25,196 bases of DNA from Anaerolineales bacterium UBA2317 (GTDB lineage Bacteria; Chloroflexota; Anaerolineae; Anaerolineales; Villigracilaceae). This document shows, piece after piece, positions 1 to 8,370 of this stretch. Position 1 is the first letter of the stretch; the number at the start of each line of letters is the position of its first letter. Below the pieces are notes generated by a model. That model did not search any database. It was not told the DNA's origin and was given only the letters and a program-made list of their open reading frames with translations. Location: NCBI GenBank assembly GCA_002345215.1, contig DDVH01000055.1, positions 46,494 to 71,689 on the forward strand, read 5' to 3'. The translations under genes were made by a program, and so were the position numbers.

Positions 1-123
1 TGGACATCCGCTTCGCGAAGATATATCGCCATTTATGAAATGCTCACAAGAAAAACTTTCAAGCCTGGTTCATATCCAATTGAAGAACGTCTGCTAAAAA
101 ATATAAAAGAGGCTGGTATATAA
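1..123 (+). CDS. purC: SAICAR synthetase PurC, C-terminal fragment (5' end outside window)
   Basis: An open frame enters the window and ends at TAA 121-123, one base before the purE start. The visible 40 residues contain RRYIAIYEMLTRKTF, which resembles the C-terminal helix of the yeast/mycobacterial type of PurC (pattern R-x-K/R-Y-I-x-x-Y-E-x-x-T/S-G). SAICAR synthetase joins aspartate to CAIR with ATP in purine synthesis, and a position directly before purE fits that role. Only the tail is visible, so the catalytic core cannot be checked. The call rests on this short match plus context. Confidence 0.65.
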   Translation, partial: WTSASRRYIAIYEMLTRKTFKPGSYPIEERLLKNIKEAGI

Positions 124-624
124 ATGTCTCATCCATTAATTGCCATCATCATGGGTTCCAAGTCCGATTGGGAGACGATGGAACATGCTACAAAGACTCT
201 TGATGAATTAAAAATTCAGTATGAAGTAAAAATTATTTCCGCACATCGCACGCCTGATTTGCTTTTTCAATTTGCTGAGTCCGCACATCAACGCGGTATT
301 GAAGTCATCATTGCAGGTGCAGGTGGCGCGGCGCATTTGCCTGGCATGACCGCCGCCAAAACGCATTTGCCCGTGCTCGGTGTGCCTGTTCAATCGAAGG
401 CACTCAATGGAATGGATTCGCTTCTCTCGATTGTGCAAATGCCTGCGGGCATTCCCGTTGGCACGTTGGCAATTGGCAAAGCAGGTGCAATCAATGCCGC
501 GTTGCTTGCGGCATCCATCATTGCAAATAAACATAACGAATATCTCAAAGCACTTCTTGATTATCGCGCCACGCAAACTCAAAACGTTTTGGATAATCCC
601 GATCCGCGAGAAGATAAGGGATGA
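124..624 (+). CDS. purE: N5-carboxyaminoimidazole ribonucleotide mutase (class I PurE)
   Basis: A 166-residue protein of typical class I PurE length. It converts N5-CAIR (made by PurK) to CAIR in the cytoplasm. Visible motifs are GSKSDWETM near residue 12, SAHRTP near 40, the glycine-rich IAGAGGAAHLPGM near 63 and GVPVQSKALNGMDSLLS near 86, which form the nucleotide-binding and catalytic loops. PurK follows immediately, as expected for the two-step bacterial route; a class II PurE would not need it. The stop overlaps the purK start as ATGA (621-624), so the two are probably translationally coupled. The start directly follows the purC stop. Confidence 0.96.
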   Translation: MSHPLIAIIMGSKSDWETMEHATKTLDELKIQYEVKIISAHRTPDLLFQFAESAHQRGIEVIIAGAGGAAHLPGMTAAKTHLPVLGVPVQSKALNGMDSLLSIVQMPAGIPVGTLAIGKAGAINAALLAASIIANKHNEYLKALLDYRATQTQNVLDNPDPREDKG

Positions 625-1685
625 GTCACATTGGCGTTTTGGGAACAGGTCAACTTGGACGAATGCTCGCGTTAGCAGGATATCCACTCGGACATCGCTT
701 CCGCTTTTTAGACCCCGCTTCAGACTCACCCGCCAGCCTGCTCGCTGACCATTTAACATTTGATTACGCTGACAAATCCGCTCTTGAAAAATTTGCAAAA
801 GGCTTAAATATAGTCACTTATGAATTTGAAAATGTTCCAGTGGAAATAGCTCGTTATCTGGAAAAATTTGTGACTGTTTATCCGCCACCCATTGCATTGG
901 AAAAAGCACAAGATAGATTTATTGAAAAATCTTTTTTTTGTGAATTAGGGATTCCAACACCGAAATTTACAATTGATTTATCAAAAGCAAATGACTTTGG
1001 CTTTCCCGCGATATTGAAAACTCGTCGTATGGGATATGACGGAAAAGGTCAAAGCATTGTGCATTCACAAGCGGAATTAATCGCTGAAAAGTCAAAAGAT
1101 TGTATTTTAGAAGAATTCATTTCATTTGACCGTGAATTATCTATTATCGCTGTACGAAACAAATCTGGTGAGACAAAGTTTTATCCGCTGATTGAGAATC
1201 AGCATCGTGAAGGCATTTTGCGATTGTCAATTGTAGATGGAAATATTCCTTCTAAATTACAAAAACAAGCAGAAGAATTTGCAATGAAGGTTTTGTCTGC
1301 TTTAAATTATGTCGGTGTATTGACGATTGAGTTCTTTGAAAAAGATGGTTGGTTGCTGGCGAATGAAATGGCACCACGAGTCCACAACAGCGGGCATTGG
1401 ACGATTGAGGGTAGTATCACGTCTCAGTTTGAGAATCATGTTCGGGCGGTGACAGATGCGCCGCTTGGGAGCACGAGCCCGCTTGGGGTGTGTGGAATGA
1501 TCAATTTGATTGGAAATGTTCCAGATGTGGAATTCATCCTAAAAATTGAAGGTGCTCATTTGCATTTGTACGATAAGAGTCCAAGACCGAAACGAAAGCT
1601 TGGACACATTACGTTTGTTGAAAAAGACATCGAAACTTTGCAAAGAAAAATTGATTTGGTAAAAGAAGTGTATGAACTATTTTGA
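621..1685 (+). CDS. purK: N5-carboxyaminoimidazole ribonucleotide synthase PurK
   Basis: A 354-residue ATP-grasp enzyme that carboxylates AIR to N5-CAIR using ATP and bicarbonate. The N-terminal GVLGTGQLGRMLALAG is the Rossmann-like first motif of PurK. The central KTRRMGYDGKGQ is the ATP-grasp loop, and NEMAPRVHNSGHWTIEG is the PurK signature near residue 250. Length is normal. The purF start lies 14 bases inside its 3' end in another frame, so the operon is tightly packed here. The bases around 900-1300 look more AT-rich than purE by eye, but motif order is intact. Confidence 0.95.
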   Translation: MSHIGVLGTGQLGRMLALAGYPLGHRFRFLDPASDSPASLLADHLTFDYADKSALEKFAKGLNIVTYEFENVPVEIARYLEKFVTVYPPPIALEKAQDRFIEKSFFCELGIPTPKFTIDLSKANDFGFPAILKTRRMGYDGKGQSIVHSQAELIAEKSKDCILEEFISFDRELSIIAVRNKSGETKFYPLIENQHREGILRLSIVDGNIPSKLQKQAEEFAMKVLSALNYVGVLTIEFFEKDGWLLANEMAPRVHNSGHWTIEGSITSQFENHVRAVTDAPLGSTSPLGVCGMINLIGNVPDVEFILKIEGAHLHLYDKSPRPKRKLGHITFVEKDIETLQRKIDLVKEVYELF

Positions 1686-3102
1686 TGAGTCACCAAAAGA
1701 AGAATGCGGCGTGCTTGGCATCTTCGCGCCAAATGAAGATGTAGCGCGCATGACGTTCTTTGGATTGTATGCCTTACAACATCGTGGGCAAGAAGCGGCG
1801 GGCATGGCAGTTGCGGATGGACAAACAATATCCATGCACAAAGGGGTTGGATTGGTTTCACATGTATTTACTCCAAATGTCATGGCAGATTTAAAAGGTC
1901 ATTATGCAATTGGACATACACGATATTCAACAACAGGTTCATCGTTATTAAGAAATGCTCAACCATTTATGATCGAAACCATGCATGGACCATTGGCATT
2001 GGCGCATAATGGAAACTTAATTAATTCAGCAGAATTAAGAAATGAGTTGATGGAACAGGGTGTGGGGTTTTCATCATCATCGGATACCGAAGTAATGACA
2101 ATGATGTTAGCGCGTAACGGCGGAGGGACTTGGGAAGAACGAATCAAAACAGCGATGGCAAAATGGATTGGCGCATACTCATTAGTCATTTTGACTCGGG
2201 ATTGTGTATATGCAGTTCGTGACCCTTGGGGATTCCGTCCGTTATGTATCGGATTATTGCCAAATGGCGGACATGCGGTTGCATCTGAAACTGGTGCATT
2301 ACAAACATTAGGGTGTGAAGCCATCCGCGATGTAAAACCTGGTGAAGTGGTTTCATTATCAAATAGCGCATTGAAAGTGATGCAAGCACTTCCAACTGTA
2401 AACCCTACATCAATGTGTATCTTCGAGCATATCTATTTTGCACGTCCTGACCAAGTGTGGGATGGAATTAATGTGCATCATGTGCGTCAAAGATTAGGGG
2501 AAGAACTGGCACGTGAGATTACAGAAAAAATGGGGAGCGACTTTGGAGATGTTGTCATTCCTGTTCCTGATTCGTCTGTACCTGCTGCAATCGGGTTTTC
2601 GCATGTGACTGAGATTCCCTACAATGATGGCTTTATCAAGAATCGTTATGTGGGACGAACATTTATCGAGCCAACTGATTCACTTCGTAAACGTGGCGTG
2701 GCTTTGAAGTTCAACGTCATTAATGAAAATGTGCGTGATAAACGAGTTGTTGTGATTGACGATAGTATTGTGCGTGGAAATACAACTGGACCATTAATCA
2801 AGTTGTTGCGAAATGCAGGTGCAAAAGAAGTTCACATGGCAATTACTTGTCCGCCGATTGCACATCCATGTTTCATGGGTGTAGACATGGGTAGGCATGA
2901 AGATTTAATCGCGCATAAAAGAACAGTGGATGAAATTCGAGAATATGTCGGTGCAGATAGTTTGTATTATTTATCTGTTGAAGGCATGATGTGTGCACTC
3001 AAACGCAATGATGGGTTTTGTCAGGCATGTTTTACGGGAGAGTATCCAATTCCAGTGGATATGACTTCGGTGAAGACTGGATTTGAAAGGATGACAAAGT
3101 AA
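1672..3102 (+). CDS. purF: Amidophosphoribosyltransferase PurF (Fe-S, B. subtilis type)
   Basis: A 476-residue glutamine PRPP amidotransferase, the committed step of purine synthesis (PRPP to phosphoribosylamine). An 11-residue propeptide precedes Cys12 (EECGVLGIF), the Ntn-type glutaminase nucleophile exposed by autoprocessing. The PRPP loop VVVIDDSIVRGNTT lies at about 359-372. Four cysteines, C249, C400, C450 and C453 (GFCQACFTGEYP), match the [4Fe-4S] ligands of the B. subtilis enzyme. This makes it the oxygen-sensitive type with a propeptide rather than the cluster-free E. coli form. It overlaps purK by 14 nt and purD by one base (TAATG). Confidence 0.96.
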   Translation: MNYFDESPKEECGVLGIFAPNEDVARMTFFGLYALQHRGQEAAGMAVADGQTISMHKGVGLVSHVFTPNVMADLKGHYAIGHTRYSTTGSSLLRNAQPFMIETMHGPLALAHNGNLINSAELRNELMEQGVGFSSSSDTEVMTMMLARNGGGTWEERIKTAMAKWIGAYSLVILTRDCVYAVRDPWGFRPLCIGLLPNGGHAVASETGALQTLGCEAIRDVKPGEVVSLSNSALKVMQALPTVNPTSMCIFEHIYFARPDQVWDGINVHHVRQRLGEELAREITEKMGSDFGDVVIPVPDSSVPAAIGFSHVTEIPYNDGFIKNRYVGRTFIEPTDSLRKRGVALKFNVINENVRDKRVVVIDDSIVRGNTTGPLIKLLRNAGAKEVHMAITCPPIAHPCFMGVDMGRHEDLIAHKRTVDEIREYVGADSLYYLSVEGMMCALKRNDGFCQACFTGEYPIPVDMTSVKTGFERMTK

Positions 3103-4373
3103 TGAATGTTTTGGTCATCGGTTCAGGCGGACGCGAACATGCGCTTGCATGGAAGCTTAAGCAATCCCCCAAGCTGACGAAGTTATATGCATTGCCTGGC
3201 AATCCAGGGATTGCAGAGTTAGCAGAGAATATCAGTGGAATTACTGTAGACAATCATGTAGAAGTGATTCGTTTTTGCAAAGAGAATCACATTGATTTGG
3301 TGATTGTCGGTCCAGAAGTTCCACTGGCGGATGGCATTATGGATTCTTTATTCGCAGAGGGAATCCGTTGTTTTGGACCGAGTCAAGCCGCAGCGGAGAT
3401 TGAAGCGTCAAAAGTTTTCTCTAAAAATTTCATGGCGCGCAATCACATCCCAACGGCGAGATTTGTCACGTTTTCTGATTTTGAAGAAGCGATAGATCAC
3501 ATTCATAAAATTGATTATCCCGTTGTGATTAAGGCATCTGGCTTGGCGGCGGGCAAAGGTGTGATTCTGCCAGAGGCGTTGGAAGAATCCATTTCTGCGT
3601 TGGAAGCCATGATGGTGAAAAATGAATTTGCATCTGCGGGTGCAGAAGTAGTAATTGAGGAAAAGTTGATCGGACAGGAAGTTTCTTTGATGGCTTTTTC
3701 GGATGGAGAACATGTTGTTCCAATGATTCCTGCGCAAGACCACAAACAATTATTGGATGGCGGCAACGGACCAAACACAGGTGGGATGGGAACGTATGCA
3801 CCTGCTCCGATTTTGACGAATGAATTATTGAACGAAGCGATTGAAAAAGTTTTGAAGCCAACGATTGATGGAATGCGAAACGAAAGTAGAAAGTTTGTTG
3901 GCATTTTGTATGCAGGGCTGATACTTACAAAAGATGGCATCCGTGTGTTGGAGTTTAACTGCCGCTTCGGTGACCCTGAGACTCAAGTGGTGCTTCCGTT
4001 ACTTGAAACAGATTTGATAGAAATTATGGAAGCATGTATTGATGGCAAGTTGAAAGATATAAATATTAAGTGGAAAAATGGCTCTGCAGTTTGTGTAGTT
4101 TTAGCTAGTAAAGGTTATCCTGAAAAATCACAGGATGGAAAGCTTGTCACATTTAAAGAACTGCCCAACGATTTGATTTGTTTTCATGCAGGCACAAAGT
4201 TTGATGGAAATAAAATTATTACATCAGGCGGGCGTGTGTTTGGATTAACTGCTAAGGGAAATGATATTGCGGATGCCGTAGAAAAAGTTTATTCCAATAT
4301 GGATAAAGTTTCATTTGATGGTATGCAATATCGAAAAGATATTGCGCAAAAAGCCTTGCAGGGTGCAAAATGA
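3102..4373 (+). CDS. purD: Phosphoribosylamine-glycine ligase (GAR synthetase) PurD
   Basis: A 423-residue ATP-grasp ligase joining glycine to phosphoribosylamine. It begins with MNVLVIGSGGREHALAWKL, the typical PurD N-terminus. The ATP-grasp lysine region is KASGLAAGKGV near residue 145, GGMGTYAPAP follows near 230, and the signature NCRFGDPETQVVLPLL is near 287. Length is standard for a monofunctional enzyme; it is not fused to PurM or PurN as in animals. It starts at TAATG with purF and ends at ATGA with purM. It belongs beside purF because phosphoribosylamine is unstable. Confidence 0.96.
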   Translation: MNVLVIGSGGREHALAWKLKQSPKLTKLYALPGNPGIAELAENISGITVDNHVEVIRFCKENHIDLVIVGPEVPLADGIMDSLFAEGIRCFGPSQAAAEIEASKVFSKNFMARNHIPTARFVTFSDFEEAIDHIHKIDYPVVIKASGLAAGKGVILPEALEESISALEAMMVKNEFASAGAEVVIEEKLIGQEVSLMAFSDGEHVVPMIPAQDHKQLLDGGNGPNTGGMGTYAPAPILTNELLNEAIEKVLKPTIDGMRNESRKFVGILYAGLILTKDGIRVLEFNCRFGDPETQVVLPLLETDLIEIMEACIDGKLKDINIKWKNGSAVCVVLASKGYPEKSQDGKLVTFKELPNDLICFHAGTKFDGNKIITSGGRVFGLTAKGNDIADAVEKVYSNMDKVSFDGMQYRKDIAQKALQGAK

Positions 4374-5380
4374 AAAAATCTGATTACGCATCATCTGGTG
4401 TAGATATTGATGCAGGTAACAAAGCCATTGATTTAATGAAAGATGCAGTCAAATCAACTTATAACGCTTCTGTCTTGGCTGGCATAGGTTCATTCGGTGG
4501 ATTGTTCGATGCTTCATTTTTAAAAGAGATGAAACATCCAGTGTTAGTTGCATCCACAGATGGTGTTGGCACAAAAGTTAAACTAGCCGCATCCGTTGGT
4601 AGATATCGTGGCATCGGTAATGATATTGTCAATCACTGTATCAATGATATTTTGGTTCAAGGCGCAAAACCATTATTTTTCATGGATTATTTTGCGACAT
4701 CGAAATTAAATCCCGAACAAACTGCGGAAGTAGTGACTGGCATTGCGGAAGCCTGTAAAGAATCGGGTGTTGCTTTGCTCGGTGGAGAAACTGCAGAAAT
4801 GCCAGGCGTGTATCAACCCAATGAATTTGATGTCGCTGGGACAATCGTCGGTGTTCTAGAACGAGATGATATTCTCCCAAGAAAAAATATCAAAGCGGGT
4901 GATATTTTAATTGGATTAAAGTCCAATGGACCACATACAAATGGATATTCTTTGATACGAAAAATCTTTGCAAACATTTCACTCGAAACAATTCCCCCTG
5001 AACTTAATTCATCTCTTGCAGATGCACTGCTTGCTCCGCATCGTTCTTATTATTCTATTCTCTACCCAATACTTTCTAAAATTAAAGCACTCGCCCACAT
5101 TACAGGTGGCGGATTCATTGAAAATATTCCACGTGTGTTGCCAGAAAACTTAGATGCGAAGATTCAAGTCGGCTCATGGGAAGCATCCGTTCTGTGGAAT
5201 TTGATTCAACAAACAGGAGAAATTGATGCAGAAGAAATGTATCGCGTCTTCAATATGGGTATCGGTATGATTGCAATTGTAGATAAAGAGCAAGCCTCTA
5301 AAATACAAAAAGAAATTTCAGAAGAAGTTTTTATCGTCGGTGAATTAATCGAAGGCGAACAAAAAGTTCAACTTATTTAA
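4370..5380 (+). CDS. purM: Phosphoribosylformylglycinamidine cyclo-ligase (AIR synthetase) PurM
   Basis: A 336-residue AIR synthetase that closes FGAM to AIR with ATP, a member of the PurM/ThiL/HypE/SelD fold family. Visible motifs are the DGVGTKVKLA phosphate loop near residue 64, NDIVNHCINDILVQGA near 84, GGETAEMPGVY near 138, LKSNGPHTNGYSL near 183 and HITGGGFIENIPRVLP near 243. Length is normal. It overlaps purD by ATGA. The FGAM synthetase subunits (purL, purS, purQ) that supply its substrate are not in the window. Confidence 0.95.
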   Translation: MKKSDYASSGVDIDAGNKAIDLMKDAVKSTYNASVLAGIGSFGGLFDASFLKEMKHPVLVASTDGVGTKVKLAASVGRYRGIGNDIVNHCINDILVQGAKPLFFMDYFATSKLNPEQTAEVVTGIAEACKESGVALLGGETAEMPGVYQPNEFDVAGTIVGVLERDDILPRKNIKAGDILIGLKSNGPHTNGYSLIRKIFANISLETIPPELNSSLADALLAPHRSYYSILYPILSKIKALAHITGGGFIENIPRVLPENLDAKIQVGSWEASVLWNLIQQTGEIDAEEMYRVFNMGIGMIAIVDKEQASKIQKEISEEVFIVGELIEGEQKVQLI

Positions 5381-5393
5381 TAAGGAATTATTC

Positions 5394-6566
5394 ATGTCAT
5401 CTTCTCTTTCGCTTCGTTATGGTTGTAATCCTCAACAAACTCCTGCACGGGTTTTTATTAAAAATGGAGACTTGCCGATTACAGTACATTCATCATCGCC
5501 TGGGTATATCAACTTATTAGATGCACTTAATTCTTGGCAATTGGTAAAAGAGTTGAAATTAACTACTGGATTACCAGCCGCTTCTTCCTTTAAACATGTC
5601 AGCCCATCAGGTGCGGCAGTTGGGACTCCGCTTTCGGATGTGTTGAAGAAAATATATTTTGTAGATGACCTTGAACTTTCTCCGCTAGCTACAGCGTATG
5701 CACGCGCTCGAGGCGTTGACCGTATGTCTTCTTTTGGAGATTGGATCGCTCTATCTGATACTGTGGATGTATCCACCGCAAAACTTATCAGCCGTGAAGT
5801 TTCTGATGGCGTGATTGCTCCAGCGTATGAACCCGAAGCATTAAATATTTTGAAAGAAAAGAAAAAAGGAAAATATGCTGTGGTTCAAATTGACCCGGCT
5901 TATGAACCAGAGCCAATTGAAACACGTGATGTGTATGGCATAACTTTTGAACAACATCGCAATGACCGAATCGTTTCACAAGCAGATTTTGCAAACATTG
6001 TCACCAAAAAGAAAGAACTATCTGAAAACGCAATTCGTGATATGACCATCGCTTGGGTCACTCTCAAATATACTCAATCCAATTCTGTTTGTTATGCAGT
6101 GGATGGACAAGTGATTGGCGTGGGCGCAGGTCAACAATCACGCGTGCATTGTGCGCGGCTTGCAGGCGCAAAAGCGGATATGTGGCGTTTACGTCAACAT
6201 CCACATGTTTTAAATTTGCCATTCAAAACTGGAATCAAACGCCCTGATCGAGATAATGCAATTGACCAATTTCTACAACCCGATGTCACCGACGCGGAAA
6301 AAGCCAACTGGAAAAATATATTTTCAGAATCGCCGCACCAACTTTCAGCGCAAGAAAGACGCGCATGGTTGGATGGAATGTCTGATGTTGTCTTAGGTTC
6401 CGATGCGTTTTTTCCATTCCGTGATTCAATTGATCGCGCCGCAAAAAGTGGCGTGCGTTATGTTTTGCAACCTGGTGGTTCAAATCGTGATGAAGATGTC
6501 ATCGCCGCGTGTGATGAATATGGCATGACGATGGTCTTCAGTGGCGTGCGTCTCTTCCATCATTAA
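5394..6566 (+). CDS. purH: Stand-alone AICAR transformylase (C-terminal PurH domain as its own gene), animal-ATIC-like
   Basis: A 390-residue protein equal to the transformylase half of PurH. It formylates AICAR to FAICAR with 10-formyl-THF. RYGCNPQQ at 8-15 is the usual start of this domain, and Lys67-His68 in SFKHVSPSGAAVG are the catalytic pair. Further motifs are ARARGVDRMSSFGDWIALSD, KYTQSNSVCYA, GAGQQSRVHCARLAG, SDAFFPFRD and a C-terminal RLFHH. These match human ATIC, as I remember it, better than the E. coli version (KHANPCG). AAGGAA at 5382-5387 sets the start. The cyclohydrolase half is a separate gene at 7750-8328. Some archaea also split this function (the names purV and purJ have been used). 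Confidence 0.92.
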   Translation: MSSSLSLRYGCNPQQTPARVFIKNGDLPITVHSSSPGYINLLDALNSWQLVKELKLTTGLPAASSFKHVSPSGAAVGTPLSDVLKKIYFVDDLELSPLATAYARARGVDRMSSFGDWIALSDTVDVSTAKLISREVSDGVIAPAYEPEALNILKEKKKGKYAVVQIDPAYEPEPIETRDVYGITFEQHRNDRIVSQADFANIVTKKKELSENAIRDMTIAWVTLKYTQSNSVCYAVDGQVIGVGAGQQSRVHCARLAGAKADMWRLRQHPHVLNLPFKTGIKRPDRDNAIDQFLQPDVTDAEKANWKNIFSESPHQLSAQERRAWLDGMSDVVLGSDAFFPFRDSIDRAAKSGVRYVLQPGGSNRDEDVIAACDEYGMTMVFSGVRLFHH

Positions 6567-7175
6567 ATGAAAACTCGTCTTGTTGTTTTAATTTCTGGCA
6601 ACGGTTCTAACTTGCAAGCCATTTTGGATGCATGTAAATCTGGTGAGCTTGATGCAGTTGTTGTCAGTGTGATTTCAAATAAAGCAAATGCCTATGGACT
6701 CTTCCGCGCAAAAAATGCTGGAGTAGATGCGATTCATTTTGCGAAACCTGAAAACGAAACTCGACAAGAATATGACTCACGCCTCGCTGATTACGCCTCT
6801 GCCTGTTTGCCCGATTTCATCATTTTAGCTGGCTGGATGCGAATCCTCACCTCTGCATTTTTGAATCATTTTCCAAATCGTGTGATTAACATTCATCCCG
6901 CTTTGCCAAATACATTTCCAGGTACCCATGCCATTGAACGCGCATACGAAGCCTATCAACGCGGCGAGATCATTCAAACAGGTGTGATGATTCATCTTGT
7001 TCCCAATGAAGGTGTTGATGATGGACCTTTACTTGCGAAACAGGAAATTGATTTTATTAAAGATGAAACGTTTGAAGATTTTGAAATTCGTGTTCATCAA
7101 GTTGAACATAAATTGTTAGTTAATACTCTAGAATTGGTATTTGCTAATCCAGAGAAAATAACGGGCGAAAAATGA
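6567..7175 (+). CDS. purN: Phosphoribosylglycinamide formyltransferase PurN
   Basis: A 202-residue GAR transformylase using 10-formyl-THF. The N-terminal VVLISGNGSNLQAILDAC is the substrate phosphate loop. The catalytic triad is visible as N108 and H110 (INIHPALP) and D151 (GVDDGPLL), matching Asn106, His108 and Asp144 of E. coli PurN. The start codon directly follows the transformylase stop (TAA then ATG) and the stop overlaps the lipoprotein start as ATGA. It lies beside the AICAR transformylase, so the two folate-dependent purine steps are adjacent. Confidence 0.94.
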   Translation: MKTRLVVLISGNGSNLQAILDACKSGELDAVVVSVISNKANAYGLFRAKNAGVDAIHFAKPENETRQEYDSRLADYASACLPDFIILAGWMRILTSAFLNHFPNRVINIHPALPNTFPGTHAIERAYEAYQRGEIIQTGVMIHLVPNEGVDDGPLLAKQEIDFIKDETFEDFEIRVHQVEHKLLVNTLELVFANPEKITGEK

Positions 7176-7720
7176 AAACAAGAATTATTCCGATTTTAGT
7201 TACTTTGTTATTGTTAGGATGCGGCGCAAATAATCCAGAAACCACACCAACAAAGACACCAGAAAATAATAGTAGATTTCCATTTATAACAGATGTAAAT
7301 CGTTATTCAGAAGTTATGGAATCGATTACGCCTAAAGCTGTTGTTGAACATTTTCCTGAGAGCATCCCTTCTGAAGCTAGCAATGTAAAGTTTGCATATC
7401 AGCCTCGAATAATGCAAGGTGCAATGTTTCTTGAGCTGTTAATGGTTCTTCCTGAAGAGCAGGTTACTGAGATATGGGATAAATATAGTGGCTTAGAAAA
7501 ATATCAATTTATTGAAGACAAGACCTTAAATGATATTCCCGAACCAAATCTCTTTCTAATCAATAATGAAAATCATGAAGCAGGTCAAAACTTTTCAATT
7601 TTCTTAGTAAGCGCAGAGCCCGCTGGTACGGAAGATTTCATTTGGAATCATGGAACCATGTATGGTGTTGGAATAAATAAAACCACTTTTCAAGTAATCT
7701 ATTGGCTGGAATACTGGTAA
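7172..7720 (+). CDS. Uncharacterised small lipoprotein inside the purine operon
   Basis: A 182-residue protein I cannot assign to a pathway. It starts with a lipoprotein signal: basic MKTR, a hydrophobic core and a lipobox LLGC with the acylated cysteine at position 17. A Thr/Pro/Asn-rich linker follows, so the mature protein should be anchored outside the membrane. The rest is a compact domain with few cysteines and many Phe, Trp and Tyr near the C-terminus (IYWLEYW). The stretch around HFPESIPSEASNVKF recalls a broad group of uncharacterised bacterial lipoproteins, but that is a weak memory-based match. It overlaps purN by ATGA yet has no obvious purine role. It may be a later insertion between purN and the cyclohydrolase gene. 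Confidence 0.75.
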   Translation: MKTRIIPILVTLLLLGCGANNPETTPTKTPENNSRFPFITDVNRYSEVMESITPKAVVEHFPESIPSEASNVKFAYQPRIMQGAMFLELLMVLPEEQVTEIWDKYSGLEKYQFIEDKTLNDIPEPNLFLINNENHEAGQNFSIFLVSAEPAGTEDFIWNHGTMYGVGINKTTFQVIYWLEYW

Positions 7721-7749
7721 AAAAATAACTTAATAATAAGGACCTGCTC

Positions 7750-8328
7750 ATGCCTATCGCCATTCTTTCCGTTCACGACAAAACTGGAATTATCGAATTC
7801 GCCAAATCTCTCACTGACGTCGGCTGGACTTTGCTTGCCTCTGGCGGCACAGCCAAACTTCTTCGTGATAATGGTCTCGCCATCACCGAAGTTTCTGAAT
7901 ACACAAAGTCACCTGAAATTCTTGGCGGAAGAGTCAAAACATTGCACCCTGCAATTCATGGTGGACTCCTCGCCCGTCGGACAGAATCAGATCACAAAGA
8001 ATTGTTAGACCTCGGCTGGGATTACATTGATTTGGTTGCTGTCAATTTATATCCGTTTGAACAAACCATTGCCAAACCCAATGTCACCTATGCAGATGCA
8101 ATTGAAAATATTGACATCGGTGGAGTCACTTTGATTCGTGCGGCAGCAAAGAATCATGAGCGTGTTACATTGATTTGTGACCCAACCGATTACAACTCTG
8201 TATTACAAGAATTGCAATCAGGTAGTATTTCTGATGAGACTCGCAAAAAACTTGCTATCAAAGGGTTTGCTTCAACTGCAAAATACGATACAGCAATTCA
8301 TGCATATTTGAAAGAACAAATTAAATAA
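7750..8328 (+). CDS. purH: Stand-alone IMP cyclohydrolase (N-terminal PurH domain as its own gene)
   Basis: A 192-residue MGS-like fold protein equal to the first ~199 residues of bifunctional PurH. It closes FAICAR to IMP, the last step to the purine base. Motifs are LSVHDKTGIIEFAKSL, LLASGGTAKLLRDNG, LGGRVKTLHPAIHGGLLARR, AVNLYPFEQT and ENIDIGGVTLIRAAAKNHERV. It ends with a normal stop, and no transformylase follows in any frame. AAGGA at 7738-7742 lies 7 bases before the ATG. Its partner is 1.2 kb upstream, before purN, in the order opposite to the fused protein. It is not the unrelated archaeal PurO. Confidence 0.93.
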   Translation: MPIAILSVHDKTGIIEFAKSLTDVGWTLLASGGTAKLLRDNGLAITEVSEYTKSPEILGGRVKTLHPAIHGGLLARRTESDHKELLDLGWDYIDLVAVNLYPFEQTIAKPNVTYADAIENIDIGGVTLIRAAAKNHERVTLICDPTDYNSVLQELQSGSISDETRKKLAIKGFASTAKYDTAIHAYLKEQIK

Positions 8329-8334
8329 TCAAGA

Positions 8335-8351
8335 AAGGTGACTGTCACCTT
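8335..8351. repeat. 17-bp perfect palindrome between the cyclohydrolase gene and guaB
   Basis: AAGGTGACTGTCACCTT reads the same on both strands around a central T (8-bp arms). It lies in the 42-bp gap before guaB, ending 6 bases before the guaB ribosome site AAGGAG (8358-8363). In RNA it could form a 6-bp stem with a 5-nt loop. It could be an operator, a dispersed palindromic repeat or an mRNA hairpin; only one copy is visible here. Confidence 0.7.
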
Positions 8352-8370
8352 ATTAACAAGGAGAAAATAT

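Noticed and set aside
11..20. CTTCGCGAAG palindrome
   Set aside because: Ten bases inside purC coding sequence with no promoter context; expected by chance.
208..798. Long minus-strand open frame opposite purE/purK
   Set aside because: It lacks family features and lies wholly opposite two well-supported genes; the same holds for the other antisense frames over purD, carB, argG and argH.
5394..8328. Split PurH as a sequencing frameshift
   Set aside because: The two parts are 1.2 kb apart, in reversed order, each with its own start, ribosome site and normal end.
8338..8370. Longer guaB starting at GTG 8338
   Set aside because: The extra 11 residues come from the palindrome and ribosome-site region; ATG 8371 has AAGGAG and the conserved IMPDH N-terminus.
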